Source of the DNA: an uncultured Gammaproteobacteria bacterium
GTDB taxonomy: Bacteria > Pseudomonadota > Gammaproteobacteria > Eutrophobiales > Eutrophobiaceae
Assembly: GCA_958295485.1 (NCBI GenBank)
Contig: OY282354.1
Location: forward strand, 1-64,000
Direction: 5' to 3'
Length of the DNA: 64,000 nt
A program made the position numbers and the translations under genes. The notes beneath the pieces were generated by a model that ran no database searches, was not told the origin of the DNA, and worked only from the letters and a program-made list of their open reading frames with translations. Positions 56,502-64,000 of the stretch are shown one piece after another (position 1 is the stretch's first letter; each line of letters begins with the position of its first letter).

Positions 56502-57629
56502 TTATTCCGTAAAAATATCCAGGGGCAGGAAGGCGGATACGACGAAGTTGGGGACGTCCACCATCTCGGATATCCTTAAATCCACCGCAACGCTGCAAAT
56601 AGCATAGGCCTGTTGGTCGGTATAACCCCGCTCACTGACCAGGTATTCGATCATGTTCAGCAAGGCGTTTTTGGCCGCCAGCGTGGTGTCTTCCGCTTCC
56701 GCGACGCCGTCTTTTGTATAGGATTGGCCGGTTGTCGCAAAAAATCGCTGGGGGACGGCCATCTCCGGCGAGGTAAAGTAATCATCGCGATAAAACTGCA
56801 TGTCTTTGATGTTGCGTTTCCCGGCCTCACCCTTCAACACCTTGAACGAGCCATAAAAGGTCGAGCTCATCTCCACCGCAGTACCGCAACTTTCATTATC
56901 CCCCTGGGCAAAATGGGCGTCACCCACTGAAAACAAGGCCCCCGGCGCATAAACCGGGATGCGCACCGTGGTTCCCGCCGTCAACTGTTTGATGTCCACG
57001 TTGCCACCGGTTTCATGGGGGGCGACAGTGCGCACGGCTTTACTGGCAATGCCCGCTTCCCGGGGAACAGCGTCAGCCGCGTCAGGCAACAACACCATGC
57101 CACCGCGCGCTTGCAGGTCGGCTTCCCGCCTGTTTATCTCTTCCAGCAACTCATGGGATGGCGCCGTGCCTATCACACCCATGAACGGCGCGCCGGGTAT
57201 CCTTACGCCCGGCAAGTCGGCAGAGGTGGCAAAACCATCGGCAATATCCCAATGGATAATATAGGGCCGCGTAAACAGGTCCCGCAAGAATCCAAAGCCC
57301 GGCACCTGTACGGTAAAGCCGAACGGTTCCGGCGCCACCTCATGGATTTTCACCTCGAGAATATCACCGGGTTCCGCGCCGTTCACATAAACGGGGCCGG
57401 TTAGAGGATGGACCAGGTTAAGGTTGCACCCGGCTACTTCCGCCGGCGTGGTTGCATGGCTGAATTGCCCGTCCATGGCATCCCGGGTTTCCAGGCCCAC
57501 GATTTGGCCCGGGTCGACCTCTGCAACCGGTTTGATATCCGGGTGCCAGCGGTTATGTCCTTTTTCCGGTTCATCCCCCAGTCGTCTGGTTCGATCAATA
57601 GCTACATATTCGTCGGCTTTAACGCTCAT
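56502..57629 (-). CDS. Acetamidase/formamidase family protein
   Basis: The 375-residue protein is of the FmdA/AmdA type, with HWDIADGFATS, GAPFMGVIGTAPS, GDAHFAQGDNE and AYAICSVAVDLRISEMVD. These zinc-dependent enzymes hydrolyse formamide or short amides, releasing ammonia. GGAGGAGA lies before the ATG at 57629. With the nearby amidase, M20 homologue and isochorismatase-type enzyme it makes four amide-hydrolase-family genes within 11 kb. Confidence 0.92.
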   Translation of the reverse strand: MSVKADEYVAIDRTRRLGDEPEKGHNRWHPDIKPVAEVDPGQIVGLETRDAMDGQFSHATTPAEVAGCNLNLVHPLTGPVYVNGAEPGDILEVKIHEVAPEPFGFTVQVPGFGFLRDLFTRPYIIHWDIADGFATSADLPGVRIPGAPFMGVIGTAPSHELLEEINRREADLQARGGMVLLPDAADAVPREAGIASKAVRTVAPHETGGNVDIKQLTAGTTVRIPVYAPGALFSVGDAHFAQGDNESCGTAVEMSSTFYGSFKVLKGEAGKRNIKDMQFYRDDYFTSPEMAVPQRFFATTGQSYTKDGVAEAEDTTLAAKNALLNMIEYLVSERGYTDQQAYAICSVAVDLRISEMVDVPNFVVSAFLPLDIFTE

Positions 57630-57731
57630 CGGAAGCTCTCCTCCAAAATAATATTTACCCCGGTTTTTTCAGGTATCTACACCTGCGAGAATCATAACCC
57701 AAAAAGGGGGACGGTTGGGGGAATGCCCGAT

Positions 57732-60700
57732 CTATTCCTTCTCGAAACCCTGATTCGTAAACTTCAATACGCGACTGTTCTCAGTAACCGTGCGAACCAC
57801 CTTATCCGGCACGCCAGCGGGAATCTCCGCGTCGATTTCCAGCGTCACTGTCACCCTGGCGTCAACCAGGCCGGAGATATGCGCAATCACTTCATCGGCA
57901 ACCTGGCTGGCATCCTTCCCAATACGAGCGGCATCGAGCGTAACCGTTCCATGGAATCGCTTTGGTTTTGCCGGGACCGCGTTTCCTGTTTCTTCCGGGC
58001 CTTCCCCGATTCTTGAGTCTTCGTCCGGGCCAACCCTGATACTTTCCCCCTCATTGCCCATATCCGCCGGTTTACCAGCGTTCCCGGTCGTAATTTCCGC
58101 ATCAAGCTGTTGACGCGCGATATCCGGTTTGACGAGTACTCCCGGCGCATCCGCATCCGGTAGCGTCACCAGTCGCCCGCCCTGCAATCCCCGATAGCGC
58201 CTTGCTTCTTCGTCATAGCTATCCGCAAATGCGAATGTGTCCTCCCCCCAGGTCAGGAGCGAGACGCCATCACTGGCTGCCTTCAATATAACCGCCGGGT
58301 CGCGGACCCGCGGCAAGTAGAGATACCGGGCAAAATCCTCGACAATTTGTTTGACCGGAACGTGGTCGCCGCGCCAGAGTGGCACACGGTCGAGCTCCAT
58401 GCGCAGTCGGGTACCCGCAAAGGCGGTGATCAACAATTCGTCGCGTTTGAGTCTCTTGCTTGCCCGCACCGCCAAGGCGTCTTGTCCGGACAACCGCATC
58501 GTCTGCCACCCGGCTGTCGCTTCCAGCCTCTCCTGTAACGGCGCCAACAACCATTGCCAGGTTTCCGGCAACCGGGCCTTTACGGCATCGGATGCGGCCT
58601 CTTTCTGATCTTCGGCCTGACGGACCTGGTCGGGCGGCAGGTTGAGTTGCTCCTTCTCCTCAAGTATCGACGTCCACGCCAGGTAACGTCGAACGGCCTC
58701 GTCCAATTCCTGCAACCTTGTCTTGTCCGCTGCCAGAAACACGAGTGTATTGCGATAAATCCTCGGCGCGCTGCCCCTGGATTCCAATATGGTTTTTGCG
58801 GCGGTCTCTGCGGAATTGCCCTGCTCTTTGCTATAGGGCTGGTCGCTTCCAAGCACTACCAGCTTTGCATCCAGGTCATCCGGCACGTCTTGTCCGGCTT
58901 GGGGCAAGGGATGAATACGATTGAAATCCCCTTTTTCCCGGAGGGCGGCTCGCAAGCGGTCAGCCATCTCCTTGGCGACCTTGTCCGGTTCCCGCCGCAA
59001 CTGCGCTGTACGCTCCTCCGCCAGTTTGACAACAGTCGGTTGCGTGGAATACCAGTAACGGGCGCCATCCCGGTAGAGATACGTCGCGGCATCGGACAAA
59101 CGCCGCAAGGCATCGCCAAATACCCCTGGCGACTCCCCCGGCATGACGCAGCCCAACATGACGCGCCGGTCCTCAAGCCCCTTGTTTGCCACATCCGGCG
59201 TGGGAGCGGAACCGAGGAAGATAGTCCGTGCAATGCGCCGGCAAGCCGAGAATTTGCCGAGGTTCGGCACTTCTCCATCCAGCCGTTGCGGCAGCGAATT
59301 GGGGCCATCCACATCCGTCTCTACCACCGGTGTCCAGTTTTCGGGCAGATAGCGGGTCAACTCTTCCTTTACGCGCTGCTCGTCAATGGCGAGATGCGCC
59401 GGTAAAATCAGGGGATGACCGTCTCCCTGTTCCCAGAGACTGTGGATGACAGCCGCCATCAACCGCAGCACCCCACGGGTGCGCTGAAACTTCACCAGCG
59501 TTGACCAATCCGCATATAACCGGTCGAACACTTCCGGGTGGATGGGATACGCGGCCTTGATTCGTCTCTCATAATCGGCATTCCGGCACTCCGGCGGAAA
59601 CTCCTGCTGTTGCGTCTGATACAAGTCGGCAAACGCCCGCGCCACGACGTCCCGGTCCCTGAACTGCGTCGATTCCGAAAACGGCTCGAAAAGCCGCCGG
59701 CGAACGATCTCGAAGCTCTCCTCGGCGCTTGCCGGTCGCCAGGATGACTCAACGCGCCCAACGACGTTACGCAATCGATCAAGCGCCTCCCGACCACGTT
59801 GTCCACCCACCTCAACGTCGTCAACCCCCGTGTGGGGGGAAGGGGAACCTGTCGTATCCGAGGCCGGCAAGCTGATCACAACCAGGCAGTTTCCGGCCGC
59901 CTTGGCCGATTCGGTCAACGCCTGCGCGAAAGTGAACTGTGTCTCGAAACTGCCGGCAGGCAAGTCACCCTGATCATGTAGTTGCCGCGCATAGGCAACC
60001 CACTCGTCAATGAGGACCAGACAAGGGCCATAATCAATGAAAAGTTCGCGTAACCTGTCGCCCGGACTGGTCGCTTTTTCATCATCGGCCTCAATACGGG
60101 AAAACGCTTCCCTGCCACCGAGTTGCCAGGCCAGTTCGCCCCAGAAAGTACGAACAATCGTGCCGTCCTCTTTCGCAACCGGATTGCCGGGCGAAATCCT
60201 GTTGCCTACCAATACGACGCGTCGAACTTCAGGCAAGTCCTTCGCCTCCACCGCCTGCATAATCGCATCGATGCCGGACAGTTCGGTCGGCGTAGCGCCG
60301 GAAAACAGGTGATACAACGCCAACATGGAATGGGTCTTGCCGCCGCCGAAGTTGGTCTGCAATTGCACTACCGGGTCGCCGCCCTGACCGGTAACGCGGC
60401 GAATTCCACCGAGTAACAGCCCCTTCAAGCTCTCCGTAAGGTAGGTGCGCCGAAAAAACTCCACCGGGTCGCGGTACTCGTCCATGCCCTCGCCCAGGTG
60501 CACCTGCCACAAATCGGCGGCGAATTCCGCCTGCTGATAGCGCCCGCTGGCTACGTCTCTATGGGGCGCGACAACCTCCCGCCAGGGCTTCATGCGCGTA
60601 TCGGCAAGGCCCTCGATGGCGGCGGACGTTTTTTTGCGTCGCTCACTCCGGGCCTGCTCGTCAAAGCGAACGCGCAGGAGTTCCATCTTGAGCTTCTCCG

Positions 60701-61091
60701 CCTCTGCCGCCTCGGACGCCGAAACAGCGGTCAACAATCGGGCAGCCGAGTCCAAGGCGCGGTAGGCGTCATCGCCGGAAAAAGGTTCCTGGTGCGCCCA
60801 TTGGTTACGGTGACCGCGCATCTCTCCCACGAGACCACGCTCAGCAGGACCGAGAATCGCGCGAAACACGTCGTTCCAGGTTTCCCACATCAACTTGAGC
60901 AGTCCGGCCACGTCCCATTCGGTTATGGGTTTGTTCGCCAGCATCGGATCTTCGGCATAGTCACGCAACTTGTAGGCATCCAACCGCCGCGTATCAATCG
61001 CAGTCTTCACTTCACGTTCGACAAACGGCCCCAATCCGGCCTTGAGCAGTTCAAGCGCCTTGCCGACTCGTTCGTGGTTGGTAGCGGCCAT
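57732..61091 (-). CDS. Swt1-type HEPN domain plus DUF499 ATPase, putative anti-phage protein
   Basis: The 1119-residue protein has an N-terminal Swt1-like HEPN domain (about 1-125) with the RNase motif Rx4H at Arg95-His100 (RNQWAH). A DUF499 ATPase follows with Walker A NFGGGKTHS (to 255) and Walker B LVLIDEW (Asp362, Glu363), then long helical regions with a C-terminal part rich in charged residues. DUF499 ATPases are found with DUF1156 methyltransferases in defence islands. It starts at ATG 61091 overlapping the DUF4276 gene's stop (TGATG), so it is the last gene of a coupled four-gene operon. The HEPN motif suggests RNA cleavage on activation. Confidence 0.82.
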   Translation of the reverse strand: MAATNHERVGKALELLKAGLGPFVEREVKTAIDTRRLDAYKLRDYAEDPMLANKPITEWDVAGLLKLMWETWNDVFRAILGPAERGLVGEMRGHRNQWAHQEPFSGDDAYRALDSAARLLTAVSASEAAEAEKLKMELLRVRFDEQARSERRKKTSAAIEGLADTRMKPWREVVAPHRDVASGRYQQAEFAADLWQVHLGEGMDEYRDPVEFFRRTYLTESLKGLLLGGIRRVTGQGGDPVVQLQTNFGGGKTHSMLALYHLFSGATPTELSGIDAIMQAVEAKDLPEVRRVVLVGNRISPGNPVAKEDGTIVRTFWGELAWQLGGREAFSRIEADDEKATSPGDRLRELFIDYGPCLVLIDEWVAYARQLHDQGDLPAGSFETQFTFAQALTESAKAAGNCLVVISLPASDTTGSPSPHTGVDDVEVGGQRGREALDRLRNVVGRVESSWRPASAEESFEIVRRRLFEPFSESTQFRDRDVVARAFADLYQTQQQEFPPECRNADYERRIKAAYPIHPEVFDRLYADWSTLVKFQRTRGVLRLMAAVIHSLWEQGDGHPLILPAHLAIDEQRVKEELTRYLPENWTPVVETDVDGPNSLPQRLDGEVPNLGKFSACRRIARTIFLGSAPTPDVANKGLEDRRVMLGCVMPGESPGVFGDALRRLSDAATYLYRDGARYWYSTQPTVVKLAEERTAQLRREPDKVAKEMADRLRAALREKGDFNRIHPLPQAGQDVPDDLDAKLVVLGSDQPYSKEQGNSAETAAKTILESRGSAPRIYRNTLVFLAADKTRLQELDEAVRRYLAWTSILEEKEQLNLPPDQVRQAEDQKEAASDAVKARLPETWQWLLAPLQERLEATAGWQTMRLSGQDALAVRASKRLKRDELLITAFAGTRLRMELDRVPLWRGDHVPVKQIVEDFARYLYLPRVRDPAVILKAASDGVSLLTWGEDTFAFADSYDEEARRYRGLQGGRLVTLPDADAPGVLVKPDIARQQLDAEITTGNAGKPADMGNEGESIRVGPDEDSRIGEGPEETGNAVPAKPKRFHGTVTLDAARIGKDASQVADEVIAHISGLVDARVTVTLEIDAEIPAGVPDKVVRTVTENSRVLKFTNQGFEKE

Positions 61092-61672
61092 CAGGTCGAT
61101 ACCTGCGGGTGGCCGGTTGAAAGGCTTTGCGCTATTGACTCGATACCATCCATGGACACCCTGAAGCTGACCGAGCGGTTATGTTCCCGGGTAAGCCTCT
61201 GGGCCATTAGCCGCGCTCCCGACACTTTTTGAAATTCTGGAATCAGTTTTTCGAGTTTGGCCGAAGGGCGTTGCACCGAGTCCGGGTCACGATACTTGGC
61301 CTTGTAACGAATATTCCGTATCGACTCCTTGCCAAAAGCGTCCGCCAGCGCATCCGCGTCGCCGAAATACCAGGCTTCCAACTCCTGACACGCGATACGG
61401 ATCAACGTGTCAGGACGGCCACCTTTATCACACTGTTCATGCAATGTCGTTTTCAGGCGCTTGCAGTCATCGTTATCGTTATCACGTATAATCGCGAAGC
61501 AGACGCCCGGTTCCCGCCACGCCTGCAGCTTACGCGGGATGCTCTTTTCCAAGTCATGTTTGCCCTCATGGGAAAGACATAGAAAAGACAAGCCGGGAAA
61601 CAGCCGAGGTAAAAGCCCGTCAAGCAATATCTTCATGGAATACTCCTCAAGCAGGAACACGACCCGGTTCAT
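61091..61672 (-). CDS. DUF4276 family protein, TOPRIM-like nuclease candidate
   Basis: The 193-residue protein has N-terminal FLLEEYS (Glu9/10), RDNDNDDC (64-70, a DxD cluster) and the DUF4276 hallmark IACQELEAWYFGD. Such proteins resemble the TOPRIM half of two-part systems (AbiL, PARIS, OLD-like) and act with an ATPase. It overlaps the ATPase gene upstream by ATGA and the HEPN/DUF499 gene downstream by TGATG. A nuclease effector role is inferred from the acidic residues and the pairing. Confidence 0.82.
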   Translation of the reverse strand: MNRVVFLLEEYSMKILLDGLLPRLFPGLSFLCLSHEGKHDLEKSIPRKLQAWREPGVCFAIIRDNDNDDCKRLKTTLHEQCDKGGRPDTLIRIACQELEAWYFGDADALADAFGKESIRNIRYKAKYRDPDSVQRPSAKLEKLIPEFQKVSGARLMAQRLTREHNRSVSFRVSMDGIESIAQSLSTGHPQVST

Positions 61673-62844
61673 CTCAATCCCGCCCCCTCAAATAATCCCT
61701 GTTTCCACAGCGCGCCCGGGAGGTCTCCTTCATCAACCAGATTTGCCAGAGTTTTGTTATCGGAAGCGCGCTGCACCGTAGTATATCCGTCTTGCTTTGC
61801 GAGCCAAAAAACCTCTTCAAGCCTTGCGCCATTGAGAAAATCCGGTGAATGGGTTGACACAAATACCTGACCGCCGCGCCGCGCATAGTCGCGAAACTCC
61901 TCCACAAGTTCCAGCAACAACTCTGGATAAAGCTGGTTTTCCGGTTCCTCCACTGCCAATAGCGGATAGGGTTTGGGGTCGTACAGCAGAACCAGATAGG
62001 CGAACATCTTTATGGTGCCGTCCGAGACATAGCGGGCAATAAACGGGTCCTTGAAGCTACCATCCTGAAAGCGAAGCACAAGACGCCCGTCTTCAGTGGG
62101 CTTTGCCTCGACCTGACTTACTCCCGGCGCGCGCCGTCGCATCGCTTCGAGAACATGATTGAAACGCTCAGGATAATGTTTGTGTAGAAATCGGGCTACC
62201 TGGGCGACATTATCGCCACGGTTGGACAGGTGTTCGGCATAACCGGCCTCGACGCTCGGACGGGCATCGCTGATGTGAAAATCGGAGATATGCCAGTTCT
62301 CAATGAGACTCCTGAATTCCGAAACGATGCGAAATCCCCGGAATTGTCCCAGACCCTTGATGGCTAATATACTTGGGTCTTCCAATTCAAACTCCTCTCG
62401 TTCCTGCTCTACATTGTCTTGGCCGTACACGGCTTCATTGGTGATGGCTGTCCCCTTCCCCCTGGAAAAATTCACAAAATGCCAAGCCGCCCCATAGCTC
62501 CCGCGTTTGTAACGAAGGATTTCACGTTCGACAACAGGTCTTCCATCCTGCTGCGAGATGTTAAGGATATAAACAGCTAATCGTCCGCTGCTTTCCCGAA
62601 ACTTTACCGTAATACCGATAGGACCGGATTCGCCCCGACTGACCAATTCCCCGAATCCACCACGCCGGGCGACCGCCTGGGCGACATTGTGACTCAGGGA
62701 TTCTTTCAGAAAACTGAATACATCAAACAGGGTCGATTTTCCCGAACCATTGGCGCCGACAACAATGGTGAGCCGCGGCAAATTCGTCAATTTCGCAGCA
62801 CGGAACAATCGGAAGTTCTTTATTTCCAGCGCTTCAATCCGCAC
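61669..62844 (-). CDS. OLD/ABC-like AAA ATPase of the defence operon
   Basis: The 391-residue protein begins RIEALEIKNFRLF with Walker A GANGSGKST (30-38), then a signature-like SDGTIKMFAYL, Walker B LLAVEEPE and the H-loop VSTHSPDFL. This is the AAA_15/21 ABC-type architecture found in PARIS (AriA), AbiL and Septu ATPases. The start is GTG 62844, three bases after the methyltransferase stop. It pairs with the DUF4276 gene and probably senses infection and controls the effector. Confidence 0.88.
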   Translation of the reverse strand: MRIEALEIKNFRLFRAAKLTNLPRLTIVVGANGSGKSTLFDVFSFLKESLSHNVAQAVARRGGFGELVSRGESGPIGITVKFRESSGRLAVYILNISQQDGRPVVEREILRYKRGSYGAAWHFVNFSRGKGTAITNEAVYGQDNVEQEREEFELEDPSILAIKGLGQFRGFRIVSEFRSLIENWHISDFHISDARPSVEAGYAEHLSNRGDNVAQVARFLHKHYPERFNHVLEAMRRRAPGVSQVEAKPTEDGRLVLRFQDGSFKDPFIARYVSDGTIKMFAYLVLLYDPKPYPLLAVEEPENQLYPELLLELVEEFRDYARRGGQVFVSTHSPDFLNGARLEEVFWLAKQDGYTTVQRASDNKTLANLVDEGDLPGALWKQGLFEGAGLR

Positions 62845-62847
62845 GAT

Positions 62848-64000
62848 CTATTCCTCATTAAACATGATGGTCTGCGCGAGTGGTGTTTGCTCTTTCGTTT
62901 CTCTCGCCAAGCGGGTAATTTCAGGCCAACTCTGAACAAGGCCATTATACATCAAAGCATCTGCTGCTTGCTTCTTACGCTCGCAAACGGTGTAAAGGCG
63001 ATAACAGAGTTCGCGGGCGGTCTCAGCCCTGGAACCAAGCCCGACAGCAAGGGCGGCGGCGGCGCTTTCTCCGCCAGACTCAAGTGCGCGGGCCAAGTGA
63101 TGGACCATCTCCCAGGCGGTGAGCCTTGCGTCCGTCCGGGGGTCCCAATCGCCCGGCAATTCAGCAGGTTTCAGCAGTCGCACCTTGCCGCTCCTGGAGG
63201 AGAGAATCCCGGCCTCGACCAAGCCGGACACACTGGTGTTCTTCGCCTTCGAGAGCGTCTCGGCGACACCGTACTCGCCCTCGGCGAAGCCCTGTTGCTC
63301 GAACCACGCCAGCGCCCAACGGCTGTCTGCGTCGAAGTCGCCCTCCTGCTCGGCCAACGCCTCATCAAGGGTCTGGTTGATCAGCGCCAGCGCTTCGCGC
63401 ACCGACACCGTCCGGCCCTTAGCGTCAAGCACCTTGCCGTAGCGGGTATAGATCGCCATACCGGGGCCGATGGCGGCTTGGGCGAGGTCCACCGGCGCGA
63501 TGTTGCCGCGCTGGAGGTGGGTAAGGGCATCGGGCAACTCTTTCTTGAGCGCGGTGACGAACTCACGGCGCGTGGCGGTGGAGGCGTCAACGGGATGTTT
63601 GCGGCAAACGAGAACGATGCTGGAGGCGAGAGCGTTGGAGTCTATGCCTCTCATACGGTTGCTGAGTTCTGTTCGCATTGGCCAAGTGCCGGAGACAGAA
63701 AAACCAGAACAGATCACGGCATCGAGAAAGGTCTCCCAGCCAGTGCTCGCGATGCCAGTGTCGCCTTCCTGTTCCGACTGCTTGAAGGCGTAGTAGATGG
63801 TGACTGGGAACGCGGGATGCACCTGTTCAACAAGACGGTGCATCGCCCTCGTCATGCCGTTCACGAAAAACGCCTCGGCCTGTCTTTTGCCGCCGTGATG
63901 GTAGGGTACAGCGATCAGTTCCCCGGCTTTGGGCGCGGCGAGTGTGGCGAAGAGTTCGGGATAGGTTGATCTCAACGAACGACGCAACCAGATATAGAAG
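62848..64000 (-). CDS. DUF1156 DNA methyltransferase, C-terminal part (runs off right edge)
   Basis: About 384 codons are visible; the frame is open through the right edge. LRSTYPELFATLAAPKAGELIAVPYHHGG, WETFLDAVI, GTWPMRTEL, NIAPVDLAQAAIGPGMAIY, EQEGDFDADSRWALAWFEQ and RLYTVCERK fit the C-terminal half of DUF1156 proteins, adenine-specific DNA methylases of about 900-1000 residues. The catalytic motifs must lie outside the window. It is the first visible gene of the operon with the ATPase, DUF4276 and HEPN/DUF499 genes, and more members may lie upstream. Confidence 0.85.
   Translation of the reverse strand, partial: FYIWLRRSLRSTYPELFATLAAPKAGELIAVPYHHGGKRQAEAFFVNGMTRAMHRLVEQVHPAFPVTIYYAFKQSEQEGDTGIASTGWETFLDAVICSGFSVSGTWPMRTELSNRMRGIDSNALASSIVLVCRKHPVDASTATRREFVTALKKELPDALTHLQRGNIAPVDLAQAAIGPGMAIYTRYGKVLDAKGRTVSVREALALINQTLDEALAEQEGDFDADSRWALAWFEQQGFAEGEYGVAETLSKAKNTSVSGLVEAGILSSRSGKVRLLKPAELPGDWDPRTDARLTAWEMVHHLARALESGGESAAAALAVGLGSRAETARELCYRLYTVCERKKQAADALMYNGLVQSWPEITRLARETKEQTPLAQTIMFNEE

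Overview
The window looks like a chromosomal segment of a Gram-negative proteobacterium, most likely a gammaproteobacterium. It carries mreBCD, mrdA (PBP2), rodA, mltB, rlpA, dacA and a D-amino-acid transaminase in one strand-uniform cell-wall cluster, with gatCAB pointing away from mreB, the arrangement known around the mre operon of Pseudomonas. GC content is fairly high except in a visibly AT-rich accessory patch near 41.3-43.0 kb.

Layout. (1) 1-17436, minus strand: the 5' part of one enormous open frame, at least 5812 codons with its C-terminus off the left edge. It encodes an exported protein built from Calx-beta-like repeats, with a strikingly regular array of 348-bp and 342-bp units. 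Just upstream sit a decayed second copy of its own 5' end and a 15-base homopolymer. (2) 18.0-30.1 kb: an aldehyde dehydrogenase, a PPK2 kinase, and the peptidoglycan/cell-shape cluster. (3) 30.2-32.4 kb: a sulfotransferase and an MpaB/DUF2236-type protein sitting between mreB and gatC. (4) 32.8-36.1 kb: gatCAB. (5) 36.1-43.2 kb: an accessory island bounded by gatB and by an inverted copy of the last ~190 bp of gatB. It holds two TSPPY-type DNA methyltransferases, a glutamine amidotransferase, a SAM hydrolase, three orphan antitoxins and an AbiEii-like gene with an unknown partner inside a segment with 34-bp terminal inverted repeats. (6) 43.3-44.6 kb: a site-2 protease, a small membrane protein and a cold-shock gene with promoter and terminator. 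(7) 44.7-57.6 kb: an aromatic-amine or aminophenol-like catabolic region with a Rieske oxygenase and ferredoxin, azoreductase, three extradiol-dioxygenase-family genes, alpha/beta hydrolase, RidA deaminase, isochorismatase-type amidohydrolase and several amidases, with trxB embedded. (8) 57.7-64.0 kb: a tightly coupled four-gene putative anti-phage operon (DUF1156 methyltransferase, OLD-like ATPase, DUF4276/TOPRIM-like protein, Swt1-type HEPN plus DUF499 ATPase), cut by the right edge.

A theme across the window is short tandem duplication, often spanning gene junctions (periods 173, 124, 116, 96, 71 and 45 bp) in addition to the giant repeat gene. The strongest candidates for an undescribed system are the DUF1156-ATPase-DUF4276-HEPN/DUF499 operon and the inverted-repeat-bounded AbiEii-like pair.
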